From Alphaproteobacteria bacterium (GTDB taxonomy: Bacteria; Pseudomonadota; Alphaproteobacteria; UBA2966), in the NCBI GenBank assembly GCA_018654745.1, contig JABILA010000135.1, forward strand, positions 41,323 through 105,322: a DNA stretch of 64,000 nucleotides, in the 5' to 3' direction. Shown piece after piece: positions 8,288-16,727 of this stretch. The number at the start of each line of letters is the position of its first letter. Position 1 is the first letter of the stretch. The translations under genes and the position numbers were made by a program. The notes below the pieces were generated by a model that made no database searches, was not told where the DNA came from, and was given only the letters and a program-made list of their open reading frames with translations.

Positions 8288-8304
8288 GAAAGAATTTTAC
8301 GACC

Positions 8305-9126
8305 ATGGTAACGCCTGTAAAAACGGAAGATGCAACTCTTGAATTTGATCAAGGTGTCGCAACGCTGACTTTAAACCGCGATGACGTTCGCAACGCCCTG
8401 ACGGGTACAAATATGGTTGACGACATCGTCAACACTGCCAACTGGATCAACAAGACCCCGGAAGTATCGGTGCTGATCATTACCGGCGCCGGCAAGGCTT
8501 TCTCAGCCGGTGGCAACATCAAGGATATGCAGAACCGGCAGCCTGGCGGAGCATTCACAGGTGACGTACCAACAGTCGAACAACGATACCGCGAAGGCAT
8601 TCAGGCCTTGCCGCTGGTCATTAACAATCTGGATGTGCCGGTAATCGCCGCTGTGAATGGTGCTGCAATCGGTGCTGGCTGTGATCTTGCGTGCATGTGT
8701 GACATTCGCCTGGGATCGGACAAAGCTTTGTTTGGAGAGACGTTCGTCAATCTGGGCATTATACCCGGGGACGGCGGTGCCTGGTTTTTGCAACGTCTTA
8801 TCGGATATCAAAGAGCAGCTGAAATGACCTTTACGGGACGCCTGGTTGATGCGCCTGAAGCGAAAGATCTGGGTTTGCTGCTGGATGTGACATCTCCGGA
8901 AGATCTCATGCCTCGGGCACAGGAAATGGCCCGACTGATGGCCGCTAAACCGCCACAGGCGCTAAGATATGCCAAGCGACTAATGAAAAAGGCCCAGCGG
9001 ATGGAGATCGCCGACTTCCTTGATCTTTGTGCCGTATGGCAAGGTGTTTGCCACAATACTGAAGATCATGTTGAAGCCGTATCGGCTTTTGTGGAAAAAC
9101 GCACACCCGTTTTCAAGGGCAAATAG
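8305..9126 (+). CDS. Crotonase (enoyl-CoA hydratase/isomerase) family protein
   Basis: A 273-residue member of the crotonase superfamily. The CoA-binding and oxyanion-hole motifs are clear: GAGKAFSAGGNIKDM and NGAAIGAGCDLACMCDIRL. The two glutamates of classical enoyl-CoA hydratase are not conserved. The first is Asp in GAGCDLA, and the second position in FGETFVNLGIIPGDGG appears not to be Glu. It may therefore be an isomerase, hydrolase or another crotonase type rather than a standard hydratase. The C-terminal helical region is normal. Together with the nearby MaoC hydratase and the acyl-CoA synthetase it suggests CoA-thioester metabolism, but these genes are not one operon. Confidence 0.88.
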   Translation: MVTPVKTEDATLEFDQGVATLTLNRDDVRNALTGTNMVDDIVNTANWINKTPEVSVLIITGAGKAFSAGGNIKDMQNRQPGGAFTGDVPTVEQRYREGIQALPLVINNLDVPVIAAVNGAAIGAGCDLACMCDIRLGSDKALFGETFVNLGIIPGDGGAWFLQRLIGYQRAAEMTFTGRLVDAPEAKDLGLLLDVTSPEDLMPRAQEMARLMAAKPPQALRYAKRLMKKAQRMEIADFLDLCAVWQGVCHNTEDHVEAVSAFVEKRTPVFKGK

Positions 9127-9158
9127 CAGCTTCCAAATAACAACATTTTGAAGCGTCC

Positions 9159-9191
9159 CGGGGCGTTTTCGGCATTGCCGGAGACGCCCCG
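9159..9191. terminator. Hairpin between convergent crotonase and cheZ genes
   Basis: CGGGGCGT (9159-9166) pairs with ACGCCCCG (9184-9191), with an inner CGGC/GCCG stem. It sits in the gap between two convergent genes, where a bidirectional terminator is expected. No clear T-run follows on either strand. Confidence 0.45.
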
Positions 9192-9261
9192 AAGTGGTTC
9201 CAACTAAACGGGTGCGTCCTGGCTGGGCGTTTTCAACGTTCCAAGGATCATAGAAAACGCT

Positions 9262-10407
9262 CTAGTCAAATAGCGCGTCAATGTCTGCCTGACTGGCTGG
9301 AGACGCAGATTCCGCTGCCGGAGCTGGAGCCGGAGCCGGAGTGGGTTTCGGCGTTGGTTCTGGCGGCGGTGCTGGTGCCGCAACAGGGGCTGGTTCGGGA
9401 GCCGGAGCCGGTTCGGGAGCAGGGGCAGGGGCAGGGGCAACTTCAGGCGCAGGTGCCGCGGCTGGTGCCTCGTCAAACATTGAATCAATATCGTCCTGGC
9501 TTTGAGGCGCACTGGCTGCTGCCGGGGCTGGCGGAGGTGTAGGTGCTGCAACAGGTTCAGGCACTGGCGCAGGTGCTGGTTCGGGAGCCGCAGCTGGTTC
9601 AGGAGCGGGTGCGACAGGTTCCGGAGCCGGTACAACGGGTTCTGGAGCAACTGCGGCAGGTTCGGGCGTTGGTGCAGGTGCTGCCTCAGGCTCGGGGGCT
9701 GGCGCAGCAGCAACCGGAGCCGGTTCAGGAACCGGTTCAGGCGCAACCGTTGCGGTGGCATCGCCGTTCATCATGGCGTCAATATCAGTTTGGCTTACAC
9801 CTTCACCAGCCAGTTGCGGCCCGTTCAGCAGAGCGTCATCGCCTGTTCTCTCCTCATCATCGACCGCAGTGGAGCCGTCAACATCGCCAGCAATGGTTAC
9901 AAACTGACTTATGCGTTCTTCAATATATCCCAGTGTTGTCACCACCTTGGTGATACGCTGACCGGTGATATCCTGGAAGGAACAGGCTTCAAAAATTTTC
10001 ATGCAGGCATCGTCTGCCAAAGCCTTGAAGGCCACAGGGTCGGACGGGTCACCGCCCATAATATCCTCTGCGGCTTCCATTATCGTGTTGGTGGCGTCTT
10101 CAGTGGATTTAACAATGGCATCCAGTTCTTCACCCGCACTTGGAAGTTTTTCGCCCTTGATCTTGTCGACCTGGACCTTTGCGATTTCCTCGTGCATCTC
10201 ATGGAGGTGCTGCGAAAGATTGTTGAATTCCTGGTACAGCGCCGTATCCAGCGATGAAAAATATCGTCCAGCGGTCGAAACCAATACTTCAGTTACGCCC
10301 GCAACTTCGGTAATACCGAGGCGGCTGTGACGGTCGGAACGCAACATATCAACCAGATCAGCAATCTTGGTTGAGAGAGATTCGATGTTTTTAAGTGGCG
10401 CTGGCAC
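9262..10407 (-). CDS. cheZ: CheZ-like CheY-P phosphatase with long Pro/Ala/Glu tail and three CheY-binding-like motifs
   Basis: A 381-residue protein starting at GTG 10405-10407, preceded by AGGAT. Residues 1-175 form the helical CheZ domain with the signature ACSFQDITGQRI (141-152), which carries the glutamine used to dephosphorylate CheY-P. The acid that precedes the FQD in E. coli CheZ is Ser here. The tail (about 215-370) is an extended Pro/Ala/Glu linker holding three copies of one motif: SQTDIDAMMNG (205-215), SQDDIDSMFDE (303-313) and SQADIDALFD (372-381, the exact C-terminus). These resemble both the C-terminal CheY-binding helix of CheZ and the N-terminal CheY-binding peptide of FliM (SQAEIDALL). 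It acts in the cytoplasm, damping the chemotaxis signal. No other chemotaxis gene is in the window. Confidence 0.88.
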   Translation of the reverse strand: MPAPLKNIESLSTKIADLVDMLRSDRHSRLGITEVAGVTEVLVSTAGRYFSSLDTALYQEFNNLSQHLHEMHEEIAKVQVDKIKGEKLPSAGEELDAIVKSTEDATNTIMEAAEDIMGGDPSDPVAFKALADDACMKIFEACSFQDITGQRITKVVTTLGYIEERISQFVTIAGDVDGSTAVDDEERTGDDALLNGPQLAGEGVSQTDIDAMMNGDATATVAPEPVPEPAPVAAAPAPEPEAAPAPTPEPAAVAPEPVVPAPEPVAPAPEPAAAPEPAPAPVPEPVAAPTPPPAPAAASAPQSQDDIDSMFDEAPAAAPAPEVAPAPAPAPEPAPAPEPAPVAAPAPPPEPTPKPTPAPAPAPAAESASPASQADIDALFD

Positions 10408-10801
10408 AAATGTTATCCTGGCTAATAATCCTGGTACAAAATATCAATTTTTGCATCGTGGGCAATATATATGTCCAATGATACCTGAGCTATATCGATT
10501 TAGTCGGAATCGCAATGGCCCAATATATGATGCCCTACCTGATTATTGGGCACCCGCGTCTCAACAAATAGCTGAAACACTCTCATTTCCTCAACTGTCA
10601 CGCAAACAAAGCCTCAATTCCATGTGTTGATGCGTTTCCAGCAGTTCGTTATATTGCGCCGCCCCGGATAATGTAGAAACATTTTGTCGCTGCATATTGT
10701 GGACTCCGGCGCAACGATATTCAATAGCCACTCATTTTCGGGGTAACGGCCCTGTTTGCCAAAAAAATGGCATTCTATTAACGATGACGAGGAAGATGTT
10801 T
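10408..10801. other. Divergent intergenic region cheZ/maoC
   Basis: About 390 bp between the divergent cheZ and MaoC genes. It must hold both promoters. It is AT-rich near cheZ (several ATATAT runs). I see no convincing coding sequence, RNA gene or terminator; open frames that enter it lack ribosome binding sites. Confidence 0.5.
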
Positions 10802-11245
10802 ATGAACGACCTGGCTGGAAACGATCTTGCAGGCTATTTTTTTGAGGATTTGTCTGTCGGCATGACGTCTTCATACGGCAAAACGGTAACAGAAGCAGAT
10901 ATTCTGCTGTACGCAGGCGTTTCGGGGGACACCAATCCCTTGCACCTCAATCGGGAATTCGCCGCAGATACGCCCTTTGGCGAATGTATCGCGCACGGAA
11001 TGTTATCTGCCGGATTTATCTCCACCATATTCGGGACCAAACTTCCGGGACCGGGTTGTGTCTATCTCTCGCAAAACCTGCGCTTCAAGGCGCCTGTAAA
11101 AGTTGGAGATACTGTTATTGCCAAGGCTGAAGTAACCGAGCTGATCCCGGAAAAGAAGCGGGCGTTGTTCAAGACACAATGTTTTGTCGGCGATACTGTT
11201 GTTATTGATGGTGAGGCGCAAATTATGGTGCCCACCCGCAGCTAG
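10802..11245 (+). CDS. MaoC-like (R)-specific enoyl-CoA hydratase
   Basis: A 147-residue hot-dog-fold protein. I choose ATG 10802 because GAGGAAG (10789-10795) is six bases upstream; frames extend further left but have no such signal. The hydratase-2 motif YAGVSGDTNPLHLNREFA contains the catalytic Asp and His (D-x4-H). It is followed by GECIAHGMLSAGFIS, which fits the MaoC family of (R)-hydratases acting on trans-2-enoyl-CoA. Such enzymes feed polyhydroxyalkanoate synthesis or beta-oxidation side reactions. It is 17 bp upstream of ribF and probably co-transcribed with it. Confidence 0.9.
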   Translation: MNDLAGNDLAGYFFEDLSVGMTSSYGKTVTEADILLYAGVSGDTNPLHLNREFAADTPFGECIAHGMLSAGFISTIFGTKLPGPGCVYLSQNLRFKAPVKVGDTVIAKAEVTELIPEKKRALFKTQCFVGDTVVIDGEAQIMVPTRS

Positions 11246-11262
11246 AGGTTCTTGCTGAACAA

Positions 11263-12282
11263 ATGATGCGGGTACTAAGACATTATCAGGACGTCCCCGA
11301 AGATCTTCAGGGAGGCGTTGTTGCGATCGGTAACTTTGACGGTGTTCACCGTGGACACAGAGCCGTCATCGGTGAGGCCGGGCAGTTCGCCAGAGCGACA
11401 GGTGTGCCATTGACCGTCATGAGCTTTGAGCCGCATCCTCGCGTCCTGTTTCAACCTGACCAGGCGCCGTTCCGACTTACGCCCTTTCGGGCAAAAGCCA
11501 TTCAAATGGCCGGTCTGGATGTAGATCTGTTCCTGGCCTTGCATTTTGACGCTGAATTCGCAGCCAAAACAGCTGAAGATTTTGTTCAGAATGTTCTGGT
11601 GGACGGTTTGAAGGCACGACATGTTGTCACCGGCTATGATTTTGTATTTGGCAAGGGCCGTGCAGGAGATGCGGGCCTTTTGCGCCGGTCAGCCGGAGAA
11701 GCAGGCTTTGGATTTACCCAGGTACCGGCCCTTCGTCAGGACGATGGTGAAAGCGGTGAGAAGGGCGATATCTATTCCTCTACCACGATCCGGCAACATC
11801 TGCAGGAAGGCCGCCCCGGAGAAGCTGCGCGCCAGCTTGGTCATTGGTGGGAAGTCGATGCCCGTGTCCAGCATGGCGACAAGAGAGGGCGGCAAATAGG
11901 TTTCCCGACGGCTAATCTGGCTCTGGACGAATATATTCGCCCGGCTTTTGGCGTTTATGCTGTTCGCGTTGCGATCCTGGCGGACACTGAAGACGGCCAG
12001 CAAAGTGGAGACCAACAGCTGGAGTGGCGGGGCGGGGTTGCCAATCTGGGAAAAAGACCCACGATCAGGGATGGTGAACAGGAACTGTTGGAGGTGCATC
12101 TCCTTGATTTTGAAGGTGATTTGTATGGCCTTCAACTTCGCGTCTCCATGATCGAGTATATTCGACCCGAGCAAAAATTTGATGGTCTGGATGCTTTGAC
12201 GGAACAGATTGGCAAAGACCGGGATCAGGCGAGGGAAATATTGGCTGCCAACCATCATGCCCCGGATTTCATTTCAGGGTAA
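11263..12282 (+). CDS. ribF: Bifunctional riboflavin kinase/FAD synthetase
   Basis: A 339-residue enzyme making FMN and then FAD from riboflavin and ATP. The N-terminal FAD synthetase domain has the nucleotidyl-transferase motif GNFDGVHRGH (about 23-32) and YSSTTIRQHL (about 171-180). The C-terminal riboflavin kinase domain has HGDKRGRQIGFPTANL and RPAFGVYAV. Length and domain order are typical. It is upstream of ileS and lspA, the usual alphaproteobacterial arrangement, though a 345-bp gap precedes ileS. Confidence 0.96.
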   Translation: MMRVLRHYQDVPEDLQGGVVAIGNFDGVHRGHRAVIGEAGQFARATGVPLTVMSFEPHPRVLFQPDQAPFRLTPFRAKAIQMAGLDVDLFLALHFDAEFAAKTAEDFVQNVLVDGLKARHVVTGYDFVFGKGRAGDAGLLRRSAGEAGFGFTQVPALRQDDGESGEKGDIYSSTTIRQHLQEGRPGEAARQLGHWWEVDARVQHGDKRGRQIGFPTANLALDEYIRPAFGVYAVRVAILADTEDGQQSGDQQLEWRGGVANLGKRPTIRDGEQELLEVHLLDFEGDLYGLQLRVSMIEYIRPEQKFDGLDALTEQIGKDRDQAREILAANHHAPDFISG

Positions 12283-12627
12283 ATTTCGGCTTTAAAGTCG
12301 CTGGAACATCAAATGGCAGATTTGAAAGAAACTCGACAGCAAGGCTCAGGCTTGTTACAACCCCGCCATGGACGCTTATAAAGACATCCGCATACGAATT
12401 ATTGGCCCGGCTCTGTAAAGGGGTCGGGAGTTTTGCGTTGTCGCGCCGCAAGCGTCGCCGACAACCGTCCAGAACAGACAGACAGGCCACATTCGGGCCA
12501 GACCCGATCCAGAAAATACATGGTCTTTTCCTTGTCCCGTTCCGAACACTGGATATCGCCGGTTGCACCTGAATAAAAAACGGAAGTGCAGTGCCGGAAA
12601 ACCTAGAATAAACAGGCTGTAACAAAT
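12283..12627. other. Intergenic region ribF/ileS
   Basis: 345 bp without a convincing gene. A leftward frame covers most of it but has low-quality composition and no family resemblance. The end before ileS (TAACAAAT before ATG 12628) has no strong Shine-Dalgarno, so ileS may use a weak site. A promoter for ileS-lspA-bamF is expected here. No T-box or terminator hairpin was recognised. Confidence 0.5.
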
Positions 12628-15498
12628 ATGTCCGCGTCCAACAATACTGACGAAAACAAGGTCGATTACAAGTCGACGGTTTTTTTGCCCAAAACCTCGT
12701 TCCCCATGAAGGCCGGGTTGCCCAAAAAGGAACCCGAAATCCTCGCGCGCTGGGAGGAAATGGACCTTTATCAAAAGCAGCGGGAAGACGCCAAAGGCAA
12801 GGAAAAGTTCATCCTCCATGATGGCCCTCCCTATGCAAACGGTCATTTGCATATGGGGCACGCGCTGAACAAAATTCTCAAAGACGTGATCAACCGATCC
12901 CAGCAAATGATGGGACGGGACGCCAACTATGTGCCGGGCTGGGATTGCCATGGCCTGCCCATCGAATGGCAGATCGAGAAGAAATATCGCGACGCCGGTA
13001 AAAACAAGGACGAAGTGCCTATCGCCGAGTTTCGCCAGGAATGCCGGGATTCCGCCGATCACTGGATCGATATCCAGCGCGAGGAATTCAAACGCCTCGG
13101 CGTTATTGGTGACTGGGACAATCCCTACACAACCATGTCCTTTCCGGCAGAAGCGCAGATTGTGCGCGAGCTGCAGAAGTTCCTGATGGATGGCAGCCTG
13201 TATAAAGGCTCCAAGGCCGTCATGTGGTCTGTCGTGGAAAAAACCTCTCTGGCGGAAGCTGAGATCGAATATCACGATCATACGTCGCACACGATCTGGG
13301 TGAAATTCCCGGTCGTGAAAGCGGGTGCGCCTGAACTGGAAGGTGCCAGTGTTGTCATCTGGACCACCACCCCCTGGACCATGCCGGGTAACCGCGCCAC
13401 GGCCTTTGGTCGCGATTTTGCCTACAAGGTCTATGAAGTCAAAGCCGTCGCCGAAGACAGTCTGGCCCTGGTCGGTGACAAGCTTGTCCTTGCCGCCGAT
13501 TTGGCTGACCAGGTAGCGAACGATGCCGGCATCAGCGAACTGGTGGCCATTGCCGATGTCGACACATCTGCGTTTGATGACACCATTCTGGCCCATCCCT
13601 GGCGGGGTGACGGCTATGATTTTGATGTGCGCATGTTGCCTGCTGATTACGTTACGACCGAGGCCGGTACAGGTATTGTTCATATCGCACCAGGCCATGG
13701 CGCGGAAGATTTTGACCTTGGCATGGAATATGGGATTGAAGTACCGCAAACCGTTTCGGAAGATGGTACCTACTACGATCATGTGCCCAGGTTCGCCGGA
13801 CACCATGTCTACAAGGCACACGATCCCGTTTGCGAAGCCTTGATCGAAGCCAGTGCCTTGTTGGCCCGCGGCAAGGTCGTACATTCCTATCCGCATTCCT
13901 GGCGTTCAAAAGCACCGCTGATCTTCCGCAACGCGCCACAGTGGTTCATTTCCATGACCACGACGGGCCTGCGCGACAAGGCGCTGGCGGCCATTGATGC
14001 CACTCGTTTTGTTCCGGCCTCCGGCGAAAAGCGCCTGCGCGGTATGATTGCCAGCCGGCCCGATTGGCTGGTGTCGCGTCAGCGCGCCTGGGGTGTGCCG
14101 ATCACGGTTTTTGTCAACAAGGAAACCGGTGAGCCATTACGCGACGAAGCCGTGAACGCCCGTGTTGCGGATGCCGTTGCAGCCGGTGGTGCAGACGCCT
14201 GGTTCTCGACACCGGCCCAGGAATTTCTGGGTGATAGCTACGATGCCGAAGACTTTGACATGGTCGAAGACATCCTCGATGTCTGGTTCGATTCCGGCTC
14301 CACGCATGCGTTCGTGCTGGAACAACGCGATGATTTGCAGTGGCCTGCATCGCTATATCTGGAAGGCTCGGACCAACATCGTGGCTGGTTCCACTCGTCC
14401 TTGCTGGAATCAAGCGGAACGCGCGGACGTGCGCCCTATGACGCTGTTCTGACGCACGGTTTCCTGATGGACGGCAAGGGCTACAAGATGTCCAAGTCCA
14501 TGGGGAATACCGTCGAGCCTGAAAAAGTTATCAAACAATTTGGTGCCGATATCCTGCGTTTGTGGGTCGTTGCCTCGGACTATTCCGAGGACCTGCGTAT
14601 CGGTGATGAAATCATCAAGGGCCAGGTTGATGCCTATCGGCGTCTGCGTAATACCTTCCGGTTCATGTTGGGTAATCTCAATGACTTTAATGATGCCGAG
14701 AGCATTGATATCAGTGAAATGCCGGAACTTGATCGTTGGGTCTTGCACCGACTGAGCGAACTGGATGAAGTTGTTCGCAAGGGCTGCAACGATTATGAAT
14801 TCCACGCCTTGTATGTGGCTTTGCATAATTTCTGTACCGTTGAATTGTCAGCCTTCTACTTCGATATCCGTAAGGACGTTTTATATTGTGATGGCTCCGA
14901 TAGCGTCAGACGACGTTCTGCCCGGACAGTGCTGAACGAAGTCTTCAATTGCATGACCGCCTGGTTGGCACCGATCCTTTCCTTCTCCATGGAAGAAGTC
15001 TGGCAGAACCGATATCCTGAAGAACAAGGCAGCGTTCACCTGACCTTGTTCCCGGACGTCCCTGGCAACTGGCGCGACGATGCACTGGCGGCCAAATGGA
15101 AGATCATCCGTGATGTCCGCCGCGTCGTAACCGGTGCACTGGAAATCGAACGACGGGAAAAACGCATTGGCTCCAGTTTGCAGGCACTGCCCGAAGTTTT
15201 TGTCACAGAAGACCAGCAAACTGCTCTTGCGGGTATTGATCTGGCAGAGATCGCCATTGTCTCGGATGTGAAACTGACTACGGGGGAAGGGCCGTCTGAT
15301 GCCTTCAGGCTTGAAGATGTCCCTGGTGTATCTGTTGTTCCCGACACTGCCGACGGTGAAAAATGCCAGCGCTGCTGGATGATTTTGCCCGAGGTCAGCG
15401 CCGGTTCAGACCGCGAGCACGACGACCTTTGTCATCGATGTGATGATGTCGTCACCCGCAACGCCGGTGCGGCACCCCTGGAGACTGGTGCCGCCTGA
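12628..15498 (+). CDS. ileS: Isoleucyl-tRNA synthetase
   Basis: A 956-residue class I aminoacyl-tRNA synthetase that charges tRNA-Ile in the cytoplasm. The signature is complete: a HIGH-type motif in GPPYANGHLHMGHALNK (about residues 69-85), the editing CP1 domain, WDCHGLPIEWQIEK, the catalytic KMSKS in GYKMSKSMGNTV (about 615-626), and a C-terminal zinc knuckle with CQRCW and CHRC. Length matches bacterial IleS. Its stop overlaps the start of lspA by one base (TGATG), indicating translational coupling. Confidence 0.99.
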   Translation: MSASNNTDENKVDYKSTVFLPKTSFPMKAGLPKKEPEILARWEEMDLYQKQREDAKGKEKFILHDGPPYANGHLHMGHALNKILKDVINRSQQMMGRDANYVPGWDCHGLPIEWQIEKKYRDAGKNKDEVPIAEFRQECRDSADHWIDIQREEFKRLGVIGDWDNPYTTMSFPAEAQIVRELQKFLMDGSLYKGSKAVMWSVVEKTSLAEAEIEYHDHTSHTIWVKFPVVKAGAPELEGASVVIWTTTPWTMPGNRATAFGRDFAYKVYEVKAVAEDSLALVGDKLVLAADLADQVANDAGISELVAIADVDTSAFDDTILAHPWRGDGYDFDVRMLPADYVTTEAGTGIVHIAPGHGAEDFDLGMEYGIEVPQTVSEDGTYYDHVPRFAGHHVYKAHDPVCEALIEASALLARGKVVHSYPHSWRSKAPLIFRNAPQWFISMTTTGLRDKALAAIDATRFVPASGEKRLRGMIASRPDWLVSRQRAWGVPITVFVNKETGEPLRDEAVNARVADAVAAGGADAWFSTPAQEFLGDSYDAEDFDMVEDILDVWFDSGSTHAFVLEQRDDLQWPASLYLEGSDQHRGWFHSSLLESSGTRGRAPYDAVLTHGFLMDGKGYKMSKSMGNTVEPEKVIKQFGADILRLWVVASDYSEDLRIGDEIIKGQVDAYRRLRNTFRFMLGNLNDFNDAESIDISEMPELDRWVLHRLSELDEVVRKGCNDYEFHALYVALHNFCTVELSAFYFDIRKDVLYCDGSDSVRRRSARTVLNEVFNCMTAWLAPILSFSMEEVWQNRYPEEQGSVHLTLFPDVPGNWRDDALAAKWKIIRDVRRVVTGALEIERREKRIGSSLQALPEVFVTEDQQTALAGIDLAEIAIVSDVKLTTGEGPSDAFRLEDVPGVSVVPDTADGEKCQRCWMILPEVSAGSDREHDDLCHRCDDVVTRNAGAAPLETGAA

Positions 15499-15968
15499 TG
15501 TTGCGTTATGGTCTTGTAATTGCGGCTGTATGCACAGCGCTTGATCAGGCATCCAAGTGGTGGCTGATGGGTGTTCTGGAAAGAGCTGGCGGCCCGATTG
15601 AATTGTTGCCTTTCTTTAATCTGGTGATGGTTTGGAATCCGGGAGTCAGTTTTGGCATGTTCCAGTCAGGAAACGCCTGGGCACCATGGATATTGTCTGC
15701 ATTGGCCCTGGTCATCGTTTTCGTTCTTGTCCGCTGGCTGGGTAAAGCGGAAACCCGGTTTATCGCTGCAGGCCTTGGCCTTGTTATTGGTGGTGCGCTT
15801 GGCAATGTCATCGACCGTATGGTCTGGGGCAAAGTTGCGGACTTTTTTGATGTCTACATTGACACTTGGCACTGGCCAGCTTTCAATATCGCAGACGCTG
15901 CAATAGTTATCGGGGCCGCAATTCTGCTGCTGGATGGCTTGTTTGCGTCGCGCGGACGCGATACATAG
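15498..15968 (+). CDS. lspA: Lipoprotein signal peptidase (signal peptidase II)
   Basis: A 156-residue inner-membrane aspartyl protease that removes signal peptides from prolipoproteins. There are four hydrophobic segments. The family motifs are present: DQASKWW near the N-terminus, NxGVSFGMF, and the two catalytic aspartates in GNVIDR (D106) and FNIADAAI (D133). It is translationally coupled to ileS and directly upstream of a lipoprotein gene whose product is a likely substrate. Confidence 0.98.
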   Translation: MLRYGLVIAAVCTALDQASKWWLMGVLERAGGPIELLPFFNLVMVWNPGVSFGMFQSGNAWAPWILSALALVIVFVLVRWLGKAETRFIAAGLGLVIGGALGNVIDRMVWGKVADFFDVYIDTWHWPAFNIADAAIVIGAAILLLDGLFASRGRDT

Positions 15969-15973
15969 GAAAG

Positions 15974-16609
15974 ATGTTGAAAAACACGCAAAATTTGCTG
16001 TCAGGAAAAGCCTTGCAGGTCGGTGTCGCCGGTCTGGCATTGGCGCTTGTCCTAAGCGGGTGTTCTGGCGTCAAGGAAAGCCTTGGGCTTGGTAAAAACG
16101 CGCCGGATGAATTTTCCGTTGTTAAGAAAGCACCTCTGATACTGCCGCCTGATTACAAATTGCGCCCACCACGCCCCGGGGCACAGCGTCCAACGGCAGT
16201 CATGCCTGTTGACGAAGCGCGATCAGCTGTATTCGGCAAAAAAACGACAGCGAACTCAGCTTCTGCGCAAGGACAAAACATCCTTTTGGGTAACAAACGT
16301 CCTGCAGTACCGAAAAGTGCGGGCGAATTGGCTCTTTTGGGTAATGCCGGCGCAGACCCCAGCCAGGCAAATGTACGCAGTCAGATTCGTCATGAAACAA
16401 CTTCAGTTGCTGAAAAAGGCAAAAGTTTTTCTGATCGCCTGATGTTCTGGCAAGACGGTGACAATGACACCACAGGGGACGTTACCCTGAATGCCGGCAA
16501 GGAATCAGCTCGGTTGAAAAAAGCCAAAGCCGAAGGAAAGCCTGCCAGTACTGTTCAGGCCCCGGTTATCAGGCGCAAGAAACAAACCCTGCTTGGGGAT
16601 TTGTTCTAG
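15974..16609 (+). CDS. bamF: DUF3035 lipoprotein, probable BAM complex subunit BamF
   Basis: A 211-residue protein from ATG 15974, five bases after the lspA stop, with GGAAAG just upstream. It has a signal peptide with lipobox VLSGC (about 30-34), so it is anchored in the outer membrane. The segment APDEFSVVKKAPLILPPDYKLRPP is typical of the alphaproteobacterial DUF3035 family, described as the BamF component of the outer-membrane beta-barrel assembly machine. The C-terminal half is low-complexity and basic. Context (ileS-lspA-DUF3035-M16-M16) is standard for alphaproteobacteria. Confidence 0.85.
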   Translation: MLKNTQNLLSGKALQVGVAGLALALVLSGCSGVKESLGLGKNAPDEFSVVKKAPLILPPDYKLRPPRPGAQRPTAVMPVDEARSAVFGKKTTANSASAQGQNILLGNKRPAVPKSAGELALLGNAGADPSQANVRSQIRHETTSVAEKGKSFSDRLMFWQDGDNDTTGDVTLNAGKESARLKKAKAEGKPASTVQAPVIRRKKQTLLGDLF

Positions 16610-16727
16610 ACCCTCGATTATCTGAATTCCCGGATCACCGTGAATTGACATGGTCGTGCCTTGAATGCGCCGTAATCCGTCCATAAGTTCAGACTTCTTA
16701 AAAATTACAATTCTCGAGGGCCCTGTT

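Noticed and set aside
9204..9761. Leftward Leu/Arg/Pro-rich ORF and rightward ORFs overlapping cheZ
   Set aside because: They are alternative-frame readings of the Pro/Ala/Glu low-complexity linker.
12283..12627. T-box or other riboswitch before ileS
   Set aside because: No T-box consensus or terminator/antiterminator pair could be seen, and T-box control of ileS is not expected in proteobacteria.
12376..13896. A 506-residue leftward ORF opposite ileS
   Set aside because: It lies antisense to the well-supported ileS and shows no family features; it follows from codon bias of ileS.
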